Below are positions 32,658-42,657 of a stretch of 64,000 nt of DNA, piece after piece (the stretch's first letter is position 1; each line of letters starts with the position of its first letter). The DNA comes from JAAXKN01 sp050259615. GTDB taxonomy: Bacteria > Bacteroidota > Ignavibacteria > Ignavibacteriales > SURF-24. The stretch is from positions 1 through 64,000 of the forward strand of contig JBLNAZ010000131.1 of assembly GCA_050259615.1 (NCBI GenBank), written 5' to 3'. The position numbers and the translations under genes are program-made. The notes beneath the pieces were generated by a model, which was not told where the DNA came from, searched no databases, and saw nothing but the letters and a program-made list of their open reading frames with translations.

Positions 32658-34973
32658 TTAATTCGAGCTTTCTTTAAACTCTTCCACTATTTCCTCACTG
32701 CAGACCGGGCACCTCAGGTACTCGCCTTTTTTCTGACTGTATCTTTTTTCCATATACAAAGAGTCTCCGTTCGGGCAGCTGACGGGAATGGGTTTATACC
32801 AGCCTACAAAGTCGCAGTCGGGATACCGGCTGCATCCGTAAAAGACCTTTCCTTTTCTGGACTGTCTTTCAATGATGTCGCCATCCTTGCATTTAGGGCA
32901 TTTTACGCCTGTAACCAGGGGTTTAATATAATCACACTCGGGATACTTTTCGCAGCCGATGAAGCGTCCGAATTTTCCGTTTCTATAAACAGTGTTGGCG
33001 CCGCATTTTTCGCATTTATCGCCCGTATATTCGGGTTCCTTTGGTTCACCCGGGTGCAGGTCCTTTAACGACTTAATATTTTTACATTCAGGATAATTGC
33101 TGCATGCCAGAAATTTCCCAAAACGGCCCATTTTTATAATCATTTCACTGCCGCAAAGGTCGCAGTTGATTTTCTCCACGTTTTCTTCAACTTTTTTCAG
33201 GGCATCTGAAAAAGGAAGATAAAAATCGTTTAATACGTTAAGATAGCCTATTTCGCCCTGCGCTATAAGGTCGAGTTCATCTTCCATCCTGGCCGTAAAA
33301 TTTACGTTCAGGACTTCAGGGAAGCTTTGAACCAGTATATCGTTAACCTTCTTTCCCAGTTCAGTAGGTCTCAGCCTCTTTTCCTCCATAAAGACATACT
33401 TTCTGTCCTGAATAGTGCCAACAATCATGGCGTAAGTTGAAGGTCTTCCTATTCCCCTGCTTTCCAGTTCTTTAATAAGGCTGCTTTCACTATAGCGTGC
33501 AGGCGGTTTAGTAAAGTGCTGTGTCTTGTGAAGGTACTCCAGACCTACCTTCTGCCCTGCTTCAAGGCCAAGGGGAATGAGGTCGTTATCACCTTCATCC
33601 TTTCCGTTTGTGTCTTCAGACTGCTCCTCGTAAACCTGGAGGAATCCATCGAAGCGGATTGCCGTGCCAGAGGCCTTAAAGAGGAATTCATCGGCCCGGA
33701 CCTCAATTACTGTAGTCTCAGTGATAGCAGGATTCATCTGTGATGCAACGAACCTTTTCCAGACTAGCTCATAGAGTTTGAACTGTTTTCCTTCCAGGAA
33801 AGGCTTAACAAATTCAGGAGTATATCTTAAAGACGTAGGCCTTATGGCTTCATGGGCGTCCTGAACGTTGGCTCCGTTTTTCTTTTCGTATACACGTGGT
33901 GACTCGGGAAGGTATTTATCCCCGTAGGCTTCCTTAATATATTCTCTAAGGTCGCCCACAATTTCGGGACTGAGTCTAGTTGAATCGGTTCTCATATAGG
34001 TAATTAAACCAACGGTACCTTCTTTTCCAAGGTCAATTCCTTCGTACAGGTTCTGTGCAATTGCCATCGTATGGCTTGGTTTCAGGCGAAGCATCTTTGA
34101 AGCTTCGGCCTGCATAGAGCTTGTGATGAAAGGAGGAGGAGGATTTCTTCTTCCCTCTTTTTTTATAATGTCGGAGATGGCAAAATTTTCTTTCTTTGTA
34201 AGCCTGTCCAGGACTTCCTGGGCTGAGGTTTCATTATTCAGGGCAAAGTTGCCGACGAGAAAATCTTCCCAGTCTTTTTCAGTCATAACGGGTTTAGGCT
34301 GAATTCTCAGGGTCTTACCGTCAACTTCAACCAGTTTAGCACGAAAGACATCCCCTTTTTCAGTCTTAAAGTCGGCCCATATAGCCCAGTATTCTGTGAC
34401 AATGAAGTTTTCAATTTCCTTTTCACGTTCGCAGATGAGTCTCAATGCAACGGATTGAACGCGTCCTGCAGACAAGTTAAAGCTGGAAGGATCCAAAACT
34501 GCCCTCCAGAGGAAGGGGCTTATTTTATAGCCGATAATTCTGTCCATTACCCTTCTGGCTCTTTGTGAGGAAACCAGGTTGGTATCTATTTCAAGAGGCG
34601 AATTAATAGCCTTCTGTACGGCATTTTTTGTGATTTCGTTAAAAAGAACTCTGTAGATCTTCCCGTCAGTTACATTTTCAATAACATCAGCAATATCCTG
34701 TGCAATAGCTTCACCTTCACGGTCAGGATCAGTTGCTATAAAAACAGATTTACTCTTAGAGGCCAGGCTTTTAATCTTCTTAATTACATCTCCTTTTCCC
34801 CGGATGTTGACGAACTGAGGCTTAAAATTGTCGTCGATGTCAACGCCGAGTTTAGTTTTCGGAAGATTTTTTATATGTCCAACAGTAGCTTCAACAAGAT
34901 AATTCTTACCAAGGTACTTATTGATGGTTTTAGCCTTTGCGGGCGATTCCACCAGAACGAGATTTTTTTCCAT
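32658..34973 (-). CDS. topA: DNA topoisomerase I
   Basis: Type IA topoisomerase that relaxes negative supercoils. The Toprim domain has E9 (LVESPAKAKT) and DPDREGE (82-88); the active tyrosine is Y326 in LITYMRTDS. The C-terminus carries three clear Cys4 zinc ribbons of the CxxC...GxFxxC..YPxC type (CDLCGS, CEKCGA, CPKCKD) and a fourth degenerate one with SCPNGD and CPVC. The 771-residue length is normal. It is preceded by smg and ybeY and followed by the xer gene after 41 bases. Confidence 0.97.
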   Translation of the reverse strand: MEKNLVLVESPAKAKTINKYLGKNYLVEATVGHIKNLPKTKLGVDIDDNFKPQFVNIRGKGDVIKKIKSLASKSKSVFIATDPDREGEAIAQDIADVIENVTDGKIYRVLFNEITKNAVQKAINSPLEIDTNLVSSQRARRVMDRIIGYKISPFLWRAVLDPSSFNLSAGRVQSVALRLICEREKEIENFIVTEYWAIWADFKTEKGDVFRAKLVEVDGKTLRIQPKPVMTEKDWEDFLVGNFALNNETSAQEVLDRLTKKENFAISDIIKKEGRRNPPPPFITSSMQAEASKMLRLKPSHTMAIAQNLYEGIDLGKEGTVGLITYMRTDSTRLSPEIVGDLREYIKEAYGDKYLPESPRVYEKKNGANVQDAHEAIRPTSLRYTPEFVKPFLEGKQFKLYELVWKRFVASQMNPAITETTVIEVRADEFLFKASGTAIRFDGFLQVYEEQSEDTNGKDEGDNDLIPLGLEAGQKVGLEYLHKTQHFTKPPARYSESSLIKELESRGIGRPSTYAMIVGTIQDRKYVFMEEKRLRPTELGKKVNDILVQSFPEVLNVNFTARMEDELDLIAQGEIGYLNVLNDFYLPFSDALKKVEENVEKINCDLCGSEMIIKMGRFGKFLACSNYPECKNIKSLKDLHPGEPKEPEYTGDKCEKCGANTVYRNGKFGRFIGCEKYPECDYIKPLVTGVKCPKCKDGDIIERQSRKGKVFYGCSRYPDCDFVGWYKPIPVSCPNGDSLYMEKRYSQKKGEYLRCPVCSEEIVEEFKESSN

Positions 34974-34987
34974 TTACAAAATTTCCT

Positions 34988-35446
34988 TTAGTTAATTGTA
35001 TCCGAAGAATATAAAAGAACTCTGCTTCCAGGGGGGATACTTTCGTTTAAATCAACTAAAGAAAACAAGATCAACCAATTGATTTCTTCCTTAGAAATTT
35101 TATCACCCGGAAATAAAGTAACCTGTTCGAGGATGTTATCCAGATCAGTGAGTTTCAGCAAACCGACATTTATTAAATGCGTGATGTAGTCGTAATTATC
35201 TACTCCTAAGATTTCTTTTTCTTCTTCGGTCAAGAATCTAAAACTTTTAATTTCTTTATTCTTAATTGAATTATTAAAATAATTATTCGTAAGCTTTTTG
35301 TCATATATCCAGCTGAAAGCCGTGCTTACGGTCTGTTTATCAAAATTCTTATTATGGCTTAATTTTTTGTTCACTTCCTCTAAAGAAGAGTTCTTGTTGA
35401 GCGCATCAAGAATTTGAGCTATTACTTCAACTATTTTGGCTGTCAT
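34988..35446 (-). CDS. smg: Smg/DUF494 family protein
   Basis: A 152-residue protein resembling E. coli Smg: the N-terminal helical part (VEVIAQILDAL), central EEEKEILG, and the C-terminal pattern ILEQVTLFP...ISKEEINWLILFSLVDL match the DUF494 domain. Function is not known. smg-topA proximity is known in other bacteria (near dprA), supporting the call. The ATG at 35446 is chosen over one 33 bases further upstream, which would increase overlap with ybeY to 53 bases. Confidence 0.82.
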   Translation of the reverse strand: MTAKIVEVIAQILDALNKNSSLEEVNKKLSHNKNFDKQTVSTAFSWIYDKKLTNNYFNNSIKNKEIKSFRFLTEEEKEILGVDNYDYITHLINVGLLKLTDLDNILEQVTLFPGDKISKEEINWLILFSLVDLNESIPPGSRVLLYSSDTIN

Positions 35447-35891
35447 AAAGTAGTCTGTCGTTATGGACGAGATATTCAAATTTATTAGTTAAGAAGTTTT
35501 CCAGCTTCTTCATTATTTTCCTGTCGGCAATCTCTTTATCATCGTAACCCATCAGGTGCAAAACACCGTGAATGACCAGTCTCAACAACTCATTATCCAG
35601 TGAACATTCATATCTTTTAGCGTTTTCTGCCGCATCAGCCGCAGAAATAAGGATTTCTCCGTCTAAGTTTTTATTATCCCCCGAATAATTAAATGTAATA
35701 ATATCGGTTGAATAATCGTGCCCGAGATACTGCTTATTGATGCTCCAGATTGTCGCGGGGCTTAAAAAATTAATCGGAAGGGAAACTATGGATAAGTCCA
35801 TGTCTTCGGATAAAAGGCCTACGAGCTTATGAACGAGCTTCTTATTGACCCTTATTTTCCCTTCACCAACTACTGTTAGATTTTTAATCAA
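35427..35891 (-). CDS. ybeY: YbeY endoribonuclease (16S rRNA maturation)
   Basis: Single-strand endoribonuclease needed for 16S rRNA 3'-end maturation and ribosome quality control. The 154-residue length is normal. The metal motif reads HGVLHLMGYDDKE: H108 and H112 are conserved, but the third ligand position is D118 instead of His. The same change is common in the Bacteroidota group, so the protein is probably active. STDIITFNY (61-69) is the other conserved block. The 3' end overlaps smg. Confidence 0.92.
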   Translation of the reverse strand: MIKNLTVVGEGKIRVNKKLVHKLVGLLSEDMDLSIVSLPINFLSPATIWSINKQYLGHDYSTDIITFNYSGDNKNLDGEILISAADAAENAKRYECSLDNELLRLVIHGVLHLMGYDDKEIADRKIMKKLENFLTNKFEYLVHNDRLLYDSQNS

Positions 35892-36092
35892 TATATCTTA
35901 TTTTAAAATGTTAAGCAAATACAAACTGCATAATTATTTGCTGAGCAAGAGCCTCTAAAAATCAGAATCTGCGTGTCCGGCTATAACAGGATTCATGCGG
36001 CAGTTTGTTCCAGCAAAAGTAAATAATTATGGATAAAAAGAAACCAATTTAAGCAAAATTTCAACATTTTATTCAAAAAACCGGCAAAAATA

Positions 36093-36614
36093 TTACTCTT
36101 TTTTCTGCATGCTCTGCTGAGCATATTCAGAGTACCTGACTGCCGAAAGGGCTATTTCATCAATTTCGCCGGGAGTAAGGTTGCGTACAACTTTGGCCGG
36201 AATGCCGGCAACGAGTTTACCGCCCGGAACAACGAAGCCGGGCGTAACAACTGCTCCCGCAGCAACAATAGAATTCTTACTTACCAGGGCGCCATCCAGA
36301 ACAATGCTCCCGATTCCGATAAGGCATAAATCCTCAACCGTACAGCCGTGAAGCTTTACGGCATGGCCTATGGTTACGCCGCTGCCGATTATAAGCGGAT
36401 ATTTACCTGTCACGTGCAGAACCGACAGATCCTGAACATTCGTGCTGCTGCCGATTTTAATAAAATTGACGTCGCCTCTAATGACAGAGTTATACCAGAT
36501 GCTAGAATCACGGCCTATTTCAACTCTTCCAATAATCTTAACACCCGGAAATACTGAGGCCTCAGGATGAATCTGAGGTGTGAATTCCTTAAAGCTATAT
36601 ATCTGGTCATCCAT
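36093..36614 (-). CDS. Gamma-class carbonic anhydrase-like protein
   Basis: Left-handed beta-helix protein of 173 residues with hexapeptide repeats. Three zinc-ligand histidines fit the Cam pattern: H67 (VLHVTG), H84 (IGHAV) and H89 (KLHG), the last two five residues apart. The acidic loop of archaeal Cam is absent, as in most bacterial CaiE/YrdA-type homologues, whose anhydrase activity is often weak or unproven. It is monocistronic; the 200 bases downstream contain no recognised feature. Confidence 0.88.
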   Translation of the reverse strand: MDDQIYSFKEFTPQIHPEASVFPGVKIIGRVEIGRDSSIWYNSVIRGDVNFIKIGSSTNVQDLSVLHVTGKYPLIIGSGVTIGHAVKLHGCTVEDLCLIGIGSIVLDGALVSKNSIVAAGAVVTPGFVVPGGKLVAGIPAKVVRNLTPGEIDEIALSAVRYSEYAQQSMQKKE

Positions 36615-36687
36615 TACAAGGTCCTTGTTTGAAGCTGATAAAGTATAAAATCAAAAATTATGGAACTATGAACTAAAATCTTAAAAC

Positions 36688-37506
36688 TCAAATTCTCGGC
36701 GGATTCCACCCGCTGATTTTCCAATTTTTTAATTCCAGTGTAACATTCCCGATTATCACCTTCATCTTAGCTATTGTGGGTACGGCATATTTATCGTTAG
36801 TGAACCAGCCCTCGAAATTTCCTGTCAACCCGAAAATGCTGACGAAATCAGTATGTCCATCTAATCTTACGCTTGCGATATCGTAATCTGCCGCATCAAT
36901 TGAAGTCTTTTCAACTTTATCGTAAAAGTTGATTTTTGTGTAGACAAAATCCTCTGTAACAAAACATGGCACATTAACACTTTTCTTCTGACCCGTATTC
37001 ATTCTTGCATAATAGAACAGGGAAAGTCCATCCTGGTAATTAGCTTTAACGCCTGTAGTGGAGTCTGCCCATATTTCGTAGGGTTTATACTTCCCTTTTT
37101 TTACATGAACTGTTTTACTGTAATAATCGAAGAAATACTCAGTGAATTTAATATAGTCCTTTTCCTTTTCAGTGGCCCTGAAGAAATCCGAGTACAGATT
37201 CTTATCGAAATTACTTTCATATATCTGATGCAGACTTACAAAAGGAATTCCGTTATAAGAATCGATGTATGCTTTTGTCCTGTAATAAATAACGCCGTTT
37301 CTTTCTTTCTGATCCAGAATTAAAAGCCTGACTTCGCCAAACTTAAGGAATCCGTAACTAACCACGTATGTAATATCTTCGCCCGGATTCATCTCTTTGG
37401 GAATATACTGCCCCAGGTTGTTAGAACTCCAGAGGGAATTATCGCTGCTGAAGCCGCAGAAATAGAAAAAAACAATAAGAAGCGCACCATTTTTTAGATA
37501 TTTCAT
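36688..37506 (-). CDS. DUF3108 exported protein
   Basis: A 272-residue protein with an N-terminal signal peptide (ALLIVFFYFCGFSSD) and a DUF3108-like beta-rich body beginning at PGEDITYVVSYGFLKFGEV. Family members are periplasmic proteins of unknown role, with a lipocalin-like or LolA-like sandwich expected. Its ATG shares one base with the S41 peptidase stop codon (TAATG), so the two are tightly coupled. Confidence 0.82.
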   Translation of the reverse strand: MKYLKNGALLIVFFYFCGFSSDNSLWSSNNLGQYIPKEMNPGEDITYVVSYGFLKFGEVRLLILDQKERNGVIYYRTKAYIDSYNGIPFVSLHQIYESNFDKNLYSDFFRATEKEKDYIKFTEYFFDYYSKTVHVKKGKYKPYEIWADSTTGVKANYQDGLSLFYYARMNTGQKKSVNVPCFVTEDFVYTKINFYDKVEKTSIDAADYDIASVRLDGHTDFVSIFGLTGNFEGWFTNDKYAVPTIAKMKVIIGNVTLELKNWKISGWNPPRI

Positions 37507-39113
37507 TATAATAATTTTGATAGTTTTTCAGCTTCAGTAAATTCCTGTATCGCCTTGTTAAACTGATTGTCGGCTTCAAGGAGTGTCTGATACCAACCGT
37601 CATTTCTCCAGATATCCCTGGCAATATATGCCTTAAGCTGGATTCTGATGTATTCTTTATCCTTTTCAAAATCATCCTTAATAAAGGGGACCTTTTTATC
37701 GGAAGCAAATTTAACAAAATTATTCAGATCTTTGTCGGAAAAACGGAAGTTTTTCTTAAATGCCCCAAAATCCTTTGAGTACTTCTTCATCAACTGAGAG
37801 CCCTGCTGATCCATATACCTGAGCACATAAAGGTAGAAGATGTTGCCTCTTCTGAGTGCAACGGAATAAGGCTGCAGCCTCTCCGAGGCGACTACATAGT
37901 CGGGCGTAATGCCTCCTCCGCCATAGACAATTCTGCCGGCATTTGTTTTATACGTAGGTCTCAAAGAATCCTTTTCGGCTTTATGCTCAATGTTCAGTCC
38001 GTCGTTAATTGTCTTTGAATGCGCGTTCATGAAGTAGTCTTTCTTGTCCTTGTAGCTTCTTTGAATAAGGCGGCCTGAAGGTGTGTAGTAACGTGAAATT
38101 GTAAGCCTGAGGGCGGAATTATCCGGCAGCATAAACTGCCTCTGGACCAGTCCTTTGCCGAATGTGGTTTCGCCTACAATTAAACCCCTGTCCCAATCCT
38201 GAATTGAGCCCGAGACAATTTCGCTTGCCGAGGCACTTCCTGAATTAACCAGGACAATCAAAGGGAGCTTTTCATAAGGATAAGCCTTTGAGGCATGGTA
38301 CTCCTCGTTAAATTCGCTTCTTCTGCCCTTTGTATAAACAATCATCTTATTGCCGTCAATAAAAAGGTCCGCAATCTGGAATGCCTGGTTGAGGTATCCT
38401 CCGGGATCGTTCCTGAGGTCGAATATAAGTCGTTTCATCCCTTTTTTCTGAAGTTCATCGAGTGCTTGTAGCATTTCCTGTGTGGAAGTTTCAGAAAACC
38501 TGGATAGGCTGATATATCCTGTCTGGTTATCATACATAAAGTGGGCATCCACGGAATAGATCGGGATCTTATCACGCGTAATAATATAGTCATTTACCCC
38601 TTTGACTCCCGGGCGAAAAATTGAAACGGTGACTTTTGAGCCGGCTGTTCCCCTTAATTTTGCCCTCACCTGTTCGGTAGAAATTCCAATGCAGGGCTGG
38701 TTGTCTATTTTAACAATTCTGTCCCCTGCCATGATGCCCAGAGCTTCACTGGGACCGCCTGTAATAGAGCTCACAACGGTTAAGGTATCATTTACAACCT
38801 GAAATTCAATTCCGATCCCTTCAAAGTTACCCCTGAACTGCTCCTCTACATTCTCCATCTGTTTAGCCGGAATATACACAGAATGCGGATCGAGACTGTC
38901 GAGCATTCCGGAAATAGCATTTTCTATCAGCTTCTGGGAATCTACTTCTTCAACGTAATATTTATCTGTATATGACAAAACCTCATTGAATTTTCTCAGG
39001 TTTTCTCTCAGACTGTCGCTCGAGACAACTTTTTGAATTTCAATTCCAAGTATGATTCCTATTGTCAGTACAATAACTGCAACCAAAGGAGTTTTGAATC
39101 TATTAAAGTCCAT
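37506..39113 (-). CDS. S41 C-terminal processing peptidase
   Basis: Periplasmic serine protease of the CtpA/Prc type, 535 residues. It has an N-terminal signal anchor (about 9-25), a PDZ domain (about 85-170) with GNFEGIGIEF, and the catalytic domain with S295 (SGSASASE) and K320 (GETTFGKGLVQ); the 25-residue spacing equals that of the E. coli Prc Ser-Lys dyad. A C-terminal helical extension (about 440-535) follows. Substrates are unknown. Confidence 0.93.
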   Translation of the reverse strand: MDFNRFKTPLVAVIVLTIGIILGIEIQKVVSSDSLRENLRKFNEVLSYTDKYYVEEVDSQKLIENAISGMLDSLDPHSVYIPAKQMENVEEQFRGNFEGIGIEFQVVNDTLTVVSSITGGPSEALGIMAGDRIVKIDNQPCIGISTEQVRAKLRGTAGSKVTVSIFRPGVKGVNDYIITRDKIPIYSVDAHFMYDNQTGYISLSRFSETSTQEMLQALDELQKKGMKRLIFDLRNDPGGYLNQAFQIADLFIDGNKMIVYTKGRRSEFNEEYHASKAYPYEKLPLIVLVNSGSASASEIVSGSIQDWDRGLIVGETTFGKGLVQRQFMLPDNSALRLTISRYYTPSGRLIQRSYKDKKDYFMNAHSKTINDGLNIEHKAEKDSLRPTYKTNAGRIVYGGGGITPDYVVASERLQPYSVALRRGNIFYLYVLRYMDQQGSQLMKKYSKDFGAFKKNFRFSDKDLNNFVKFASDKKVPFIKDDFEKDKEYIRIQLKAYIARDIWRNDGWYQTLLEADNQFNKAIQEFTEAEKLSKLL

Positions 39114-39131
39114 TCGGATTATGCTCCAATA

Positions 39132-40817
39132 TTAAATACCAATATTTATAAGAAAGTAAGCCGCCAAAAACTTCTGGCTGGGGATGTTTTGCAGGGAATT
39201 ATTCTGAAAAAGTATCCTTCCAGAAATATAATAATTTTTTACTGGTTCAAAAACACTGGAAAAAGAAATCATTCTGTAGAATTCCCTTTCCCCATCCAGA
39301 AACTTTACTTGTGTAGGATCTTCATTTCTGTGTCCGTAGTTGACATCTCCGCCATAGTTTCTTAAAAGCGTGCCGTCAGCTCCCACAAGATTGGCTCCGT
39401 GCCTTGAAAAGCTGAACCCGCCTGTAAATGTCAGTCTGTTGACCGGGCGGTAATTAACTGAAATGAGGAACATGTCGCTGTTTGGCTGAACGGGACTCAC
39501 CAGGCTGTAGGACATATTGGTAAAATTGTTATCAGTAATTCTGTGGGTATAGACAAAAGGTTCTATTCTTAAATACTCGAAGCCAAAGTCCACTGGAAGT
39601 ATTCCATAGAGGTTAAAAGACCTTAGATACAAATCGTAAGAAAGCTGGTTGCCGTACCAGCCCGAACCGATTTTCCCAAAATCTATGTCGTCAATAAGAA
39701 CTGAAGCCGTAATTTTCAGCCCCTTAAAAGAGTAATTTGCCATATCCACAAAAAGCATTGAGTTATCCCGGTCCTGATTGGAGTGCTCGGTACTCTTGTA
39801 AAAGTTAAACGGGTTCAGGTACGACAGGTCTATTGAGCGTCTTGAATAGATGATCAGTTCTCCAATTCCGACCGAGAAGTCTTTTGAGAGGTTAAGGCCC
39901 AGGCGATGGTAACCCATGTACTTTTCATCCACCTGGGTTATATCTCCCTGAAAAGGGTCAAACATATGGTTTATGTTTCCCAGGAGTTTTGCGTGAAGGT
40001 AGGAAAATGAAATAAACTTATAGTTAAATGCCATCGACAGGTAATCGTACTGCGGGGCATTATCCCCCAGTATATTTCGGACAGGTCCATAGCCTATAAC
40101 ATTCTGGTCCCTTCCAATCTTAAATTTAACCAGGTCGAAATCGGCTGAAAAATAGCCTTCGGAGTTATCAAAGTAATCAGTAGCCGAAACAAAATTAGGA
40201 TCGGCATTAAGCTTGTAATTGAATTTAAGCTCATTTACGCTTCTGGCTGCTTTTTTACTGCCCCAGAGTTTCGCGTTTGTTCCTTTTATATAAAAGCCGA
40301 ATTTATCCAGAAAGGTTCCTCTAATTGCCCCGCCCCAGCGAACGAATGCTGCCCCGATATTTTCAACAGGCTTGTAGCTGTTTTCGGAAATAGTTTCATA
40401 GTCGGCAGTCAGATCAATAAAGACAGCAGCCTTCGAAGAATCTGCAAAGCTGTAAATATGTTTTGGGCCCTGCCAAAGAAAGCTGAAGCTGCTGTCGGAA
40501 ATAACATTTCTGGTTTCTTTTAGTGTGCCCGAAATTTCATATTCAAATTCATATTGAAAGTCTTTAAGCAGGTTTTTGTCTGTGTTATCGAGCCTGTCCT
40601 TATAAGGCAAAACTTCCTTCAGAAACCTGGCGGCAGTTCTTCTGGTTACAGGTCTTTCAAAATCATTAAATCCAGAAATGTACTTCAGGGAGTTCATTCT
40701 CTCCAGGAAATCATAAACAGGATGATTATAAGGCACATATTCAGCCTGTGCAAAAGCTTTTGCTGAAAAGGCGATAAAAAGAAATATGAAAATGGCGGTT
40801 ATCTTATTTGTTCCCAT
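39132..40817 (-). CDS. Wzi-like capsule-assembly outer-membrane protein
   Basis: A 561-residue protein with a signal peptide (IFLFIAFSAKAFA, cleavage near residue 23) and a body of alternating aromatic beta strands typical of an 18-stranded outer-membrane barrel. The N-terminal YVPYNHPVYDFLERM motif is characteristic of Wzi-family proteins of this group. Wzi anchors capsular polysaccharide in proteobacteria; here the polysaccharide link is inferred only from family. It overlaps the upstream glycosyltransferase gene by 19 bases. Confidence 0.8.
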   Translation of the reverse strand: MGTNKITAIFIFLFIAFSAKAFAQAEYVPYNHPVYDFLERMNSLKYISGFNDFERPVTRRTAARFLKEVLPYKDRLDNTDKNLLKDFQYEFEYEISGTLKETRNVISDSSFSFLWQGPKHIYSFADSSKAAVFIDLTADYETISENSYKPVENIGAAFVRWGGAIRGTFLDKFGFYIKGTNAKLWGSKKAARSVNELKFNYKLNADPNFVSATDYFDNSEGYFSADFDLVKFKIGRDQNVIGYGPVRNILGDNAPQYDYLSMAFNYKFISFSYLHAKLLGNINHMFDPFQGDITQVDEKYMGYHRLGLNLSKDFSVGIGELIIYSRRSIDLSYLNPFNFYKSTEHSNQDRDNSMLFVDMANYSFKGLKITASVLIDDIDFGKIGSGWYGNQLSYDLYLRSFNLYGILPVDFGFEYLRIEPFVYTHRITDNNFTNMSYSLVSPVQPNSDMFLISVNYRPVNRLTFTGGFSFSRHGANLVGADGTLLRNYGGDVNYGHRNEDPTQVKFLDGEREFYRMISFSSVFEPVKNYYISGRILFQNNSLQNIPSQKFLAAYFLINIGI

Positions 40818-41527
40818 TCCTGAGCCATTGATTTATTCTTAAAAATTACAAAGAAGGCGTTTATAAACCACAGTTTGCACACGTTCAGGTATCCAAGCTT
40901 CCTGTAACGTCTTGGTGATTCATAGACGCAAAGATTTCTTGCGTACAGTATTTTTCCTTTTTTTCTCACGCGCTTAAAAAGGTCGAAGTCTTCGCCGGCA
41001 GCCAGGGTTTCATTGTAGCCGTTGAAATTAAAGAATACCTGGCGCCTTATTATCTGGCATTCCCCCCGGCCCATTCCGACTGCAAAAACATTCAGAAGGT
41101 AAAAATATGTATTCAGTATGGAGTGGAAGAACCTGTCGCTCATCATTTCTTCCTGGGGAAAGACCTTGACGTTGCATGTCATTGCCAGATAGCGGCTTTT
41201 GGCAAATCTGGTTTCGACAAATTCAAAAAAGTAATTAATATCCTGAAAAATTATGTCGGCTCCGAGGAATATGAGAATATCTCCCTTTGCGCATTTGGCA
41301 CCGGCGTTGCGCCCTTCTGAAATATTCTGTCTTTCGGGCCTTGTATGGAGCACCAGCTTGTCGGTGAAATTCCTGGCAATAGAAAGCGTTTGGTCGGTGC
41401 TTGCTCCGTCGGAAATTATGAGTTCCGCGTCAAAACGCTCCAGTATTCCGCCCTGCCTGATCTGGTTCAGGATATTCGGCAGCAGTTTTTCTTCGTTTAA
41501 TGTTGGTATTATAATACTGTATTTCAA
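40799..41527 (-). CDS. GT2 family glycosyltransferase
   Basis: A 242-residue GT-A glycosyltransferase: IIPTLNEEKLLPNIL at the N-terminus, SDGASTDQT (39-47) for nucleotide binding and LGADIIF as a DxD-like site. A hydrophobic C-terminal segment (LWFINAFFVIF) may attach it to the membrane. It overlaps the Wzi-like gene, which points to surface-polysaccharide or glycolipid assembly. Donor unknown. Confidence 0.85.
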   Translation of the reverse strand: MKYSIIIPTLNEEKLLPNILNQIRQGGILERFDAELIISDGASTDQTLSIARNFTDKLVLHTRPERQNISEGRNAGAKCAKGDILIFLGADIIFQDINYFFEFVETRFAKSRYLAMTCNVKVFPQEEMMSDRFFHSILNTYFYLLNVFAVGMGRGECQIIRRQVFFNFNGYNETLAAGEDFDLFKRVRKKGKILYARNLCVYESPRRYRKLGYLNVCKLWFINAFFVIFKNKSMAQEWEQIR

Positions 41528-41553
41528 ATTTTACCTTTTTTCGAAATAAACTT

Positions 41554-42567
41554 TCAGAAACAAAACATTAAGAAAGCGCTTTGAGGTGTTACTCTTACAC
41601 CCGGCATCGGAAAGTGAATATAGTTAAGAGTATTTTTTGCAAACTGCCAGAATGGTCCGTATAAAGGGAGTTTTTCAGCATCCAGGTCCAGTGCAAAATA
41701 AAATTCCATCGGGCCGCCAAGGTTTCGCGAATTTCCGTCATACTTTAAGCCGGCACCGGCTGCAATCATGATAAATGAAGGCCAGAAAGCCGACACCTTT
41801 TCAGGGAGAAATTCTTTAATACGTAAAGACATCCAGTACTTTTGCCCCGCGTAGTCATCGAAAATTATGCTGCCGACATTATTCTGTCTCTTAACCGGTT
41901 TAAAGCTAACTTTGGGCATTAAGCTCTTCATCTCTGGTATATAATACTGTCCTATGTAAAACGCTGTTCCCAGAATATCAGCCGAAAAATTGGAAAGGCT
42001 AAAGCCGTTATTTTTATGAAAGCCGTTTTCCAATTCGATATAGGACATATATGCCAGGGCAGAAAGTGAACTGTACCAGGTTGAACCCAGTGCCTGCATG
42101 CCTGAGGCCTCATAGGCTCCTGAAAATAAATGTCCGAGCAAATTTACCGAATAGAAGTGACTAAATTTATTAAAATTTGACAACTTACTCCAATAATCAT
42201 TTGAAAAATAAAACTTTTCCTTTTGCTTCCACCACGCGTCTTCCATATAGTTATGCATTACAAAGCCGGATCCCGTAAGGGCTGCACCAAGACTTCCGAG
42301 CATAGGATAGTTTAGCCCAGTATTAAAAGGTTCATTTGGTTTTATATCTGCATTTATAATTGAAGAAAAAGAAATAGAATTGTGTGTTATAGTTTTCTCA
42401 GATTCTCTGTCAGCAGGCCTGCCGGAAATGTGGTTTAATTCGTATAACGATACTGGGATCGAACTGCCTTGCCCGGGCTTCGAACTTGAAGTGGAATCAG
42501 CTGCAAAAGCATAACTGAAGATCCAGGGGCTGAAAGTCATAAAGAGAAAAAGAAATAAATGTTTCAT
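41554..42567 (-). CDS. DUF2279 (YfiM-like) exported protein
   Basis: From the ATG at 42567 the 337-residue protein begins with a signal peptide (LFLFLFMTFSPWIFSYAFA). The middle (KFSHFYSVNLLGHLFSGAYEA and NGFSLSNFSADILGTAFYI) matches DUF2279/YfiM. The C-terminal third has beta-rich character that may insert in the outer membrane. An open frame continues 84 bases upstream but is not signal-like and crosses the lysS terminator. Role unknown. Confidence 0.75.
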   Translation of the reverse strand: MKHLFLFLFMTFSPWIFSYAFAADSTSSSKPGQGSSIPVSLYELNHISGRPADRESEKTITHNSISFSSIINADIKPNEPFNTGLNYPMLGSLGAALTGSGFVMHNYMEDAWWKQKEKFYFSNDYWSKLSNFNKFSHFYSVNLLGHLFSGAYEASGMQALGSTWYSSLSALAYMSYIELENGFHKNNGFSLSNFSADILGTAFYIGQYYIPEMKSLMPKVSFKPVKRQNNVGSIIFDDYAGQKYWMSLRIKEFLPEKVSAFWPSFIMIAAGAGLKYDGNSRNLGGPMEFYFALDLDAEKLPLYGPFWQFAKNTLNYIHFPMPGVRVTPQSAFLMFCF

Positions 42568-42600
42568 TAAGATCCGGTTTATAACTAAAGCAGGATTAAA

Positions 42601-42637
42601 ATAAAAAGGGATAAGACACCAGATGTATCTTATCCCT
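42601..42637 (-). terminator. Intrinsic terminator after lysS
   Basis: AGGGATAAGA (42607-42616) and TCTTATCCCT (42628-42637) pair perfectly over ten bases; on the minus strand the stem is followed by TTTTTAT. It ends the trpS-to-lysS run. Confidence 0.88.
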
Positions 42638-42657
42638 GAAATGAAAAACATTAAAGA

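Noticed and set aside
35427..35891. YbeY Asp in place of the third His as an inactivating mutation
   Set aside because: The same substitution is usual in the Bacteroidota group and the rest of the protein is intact.
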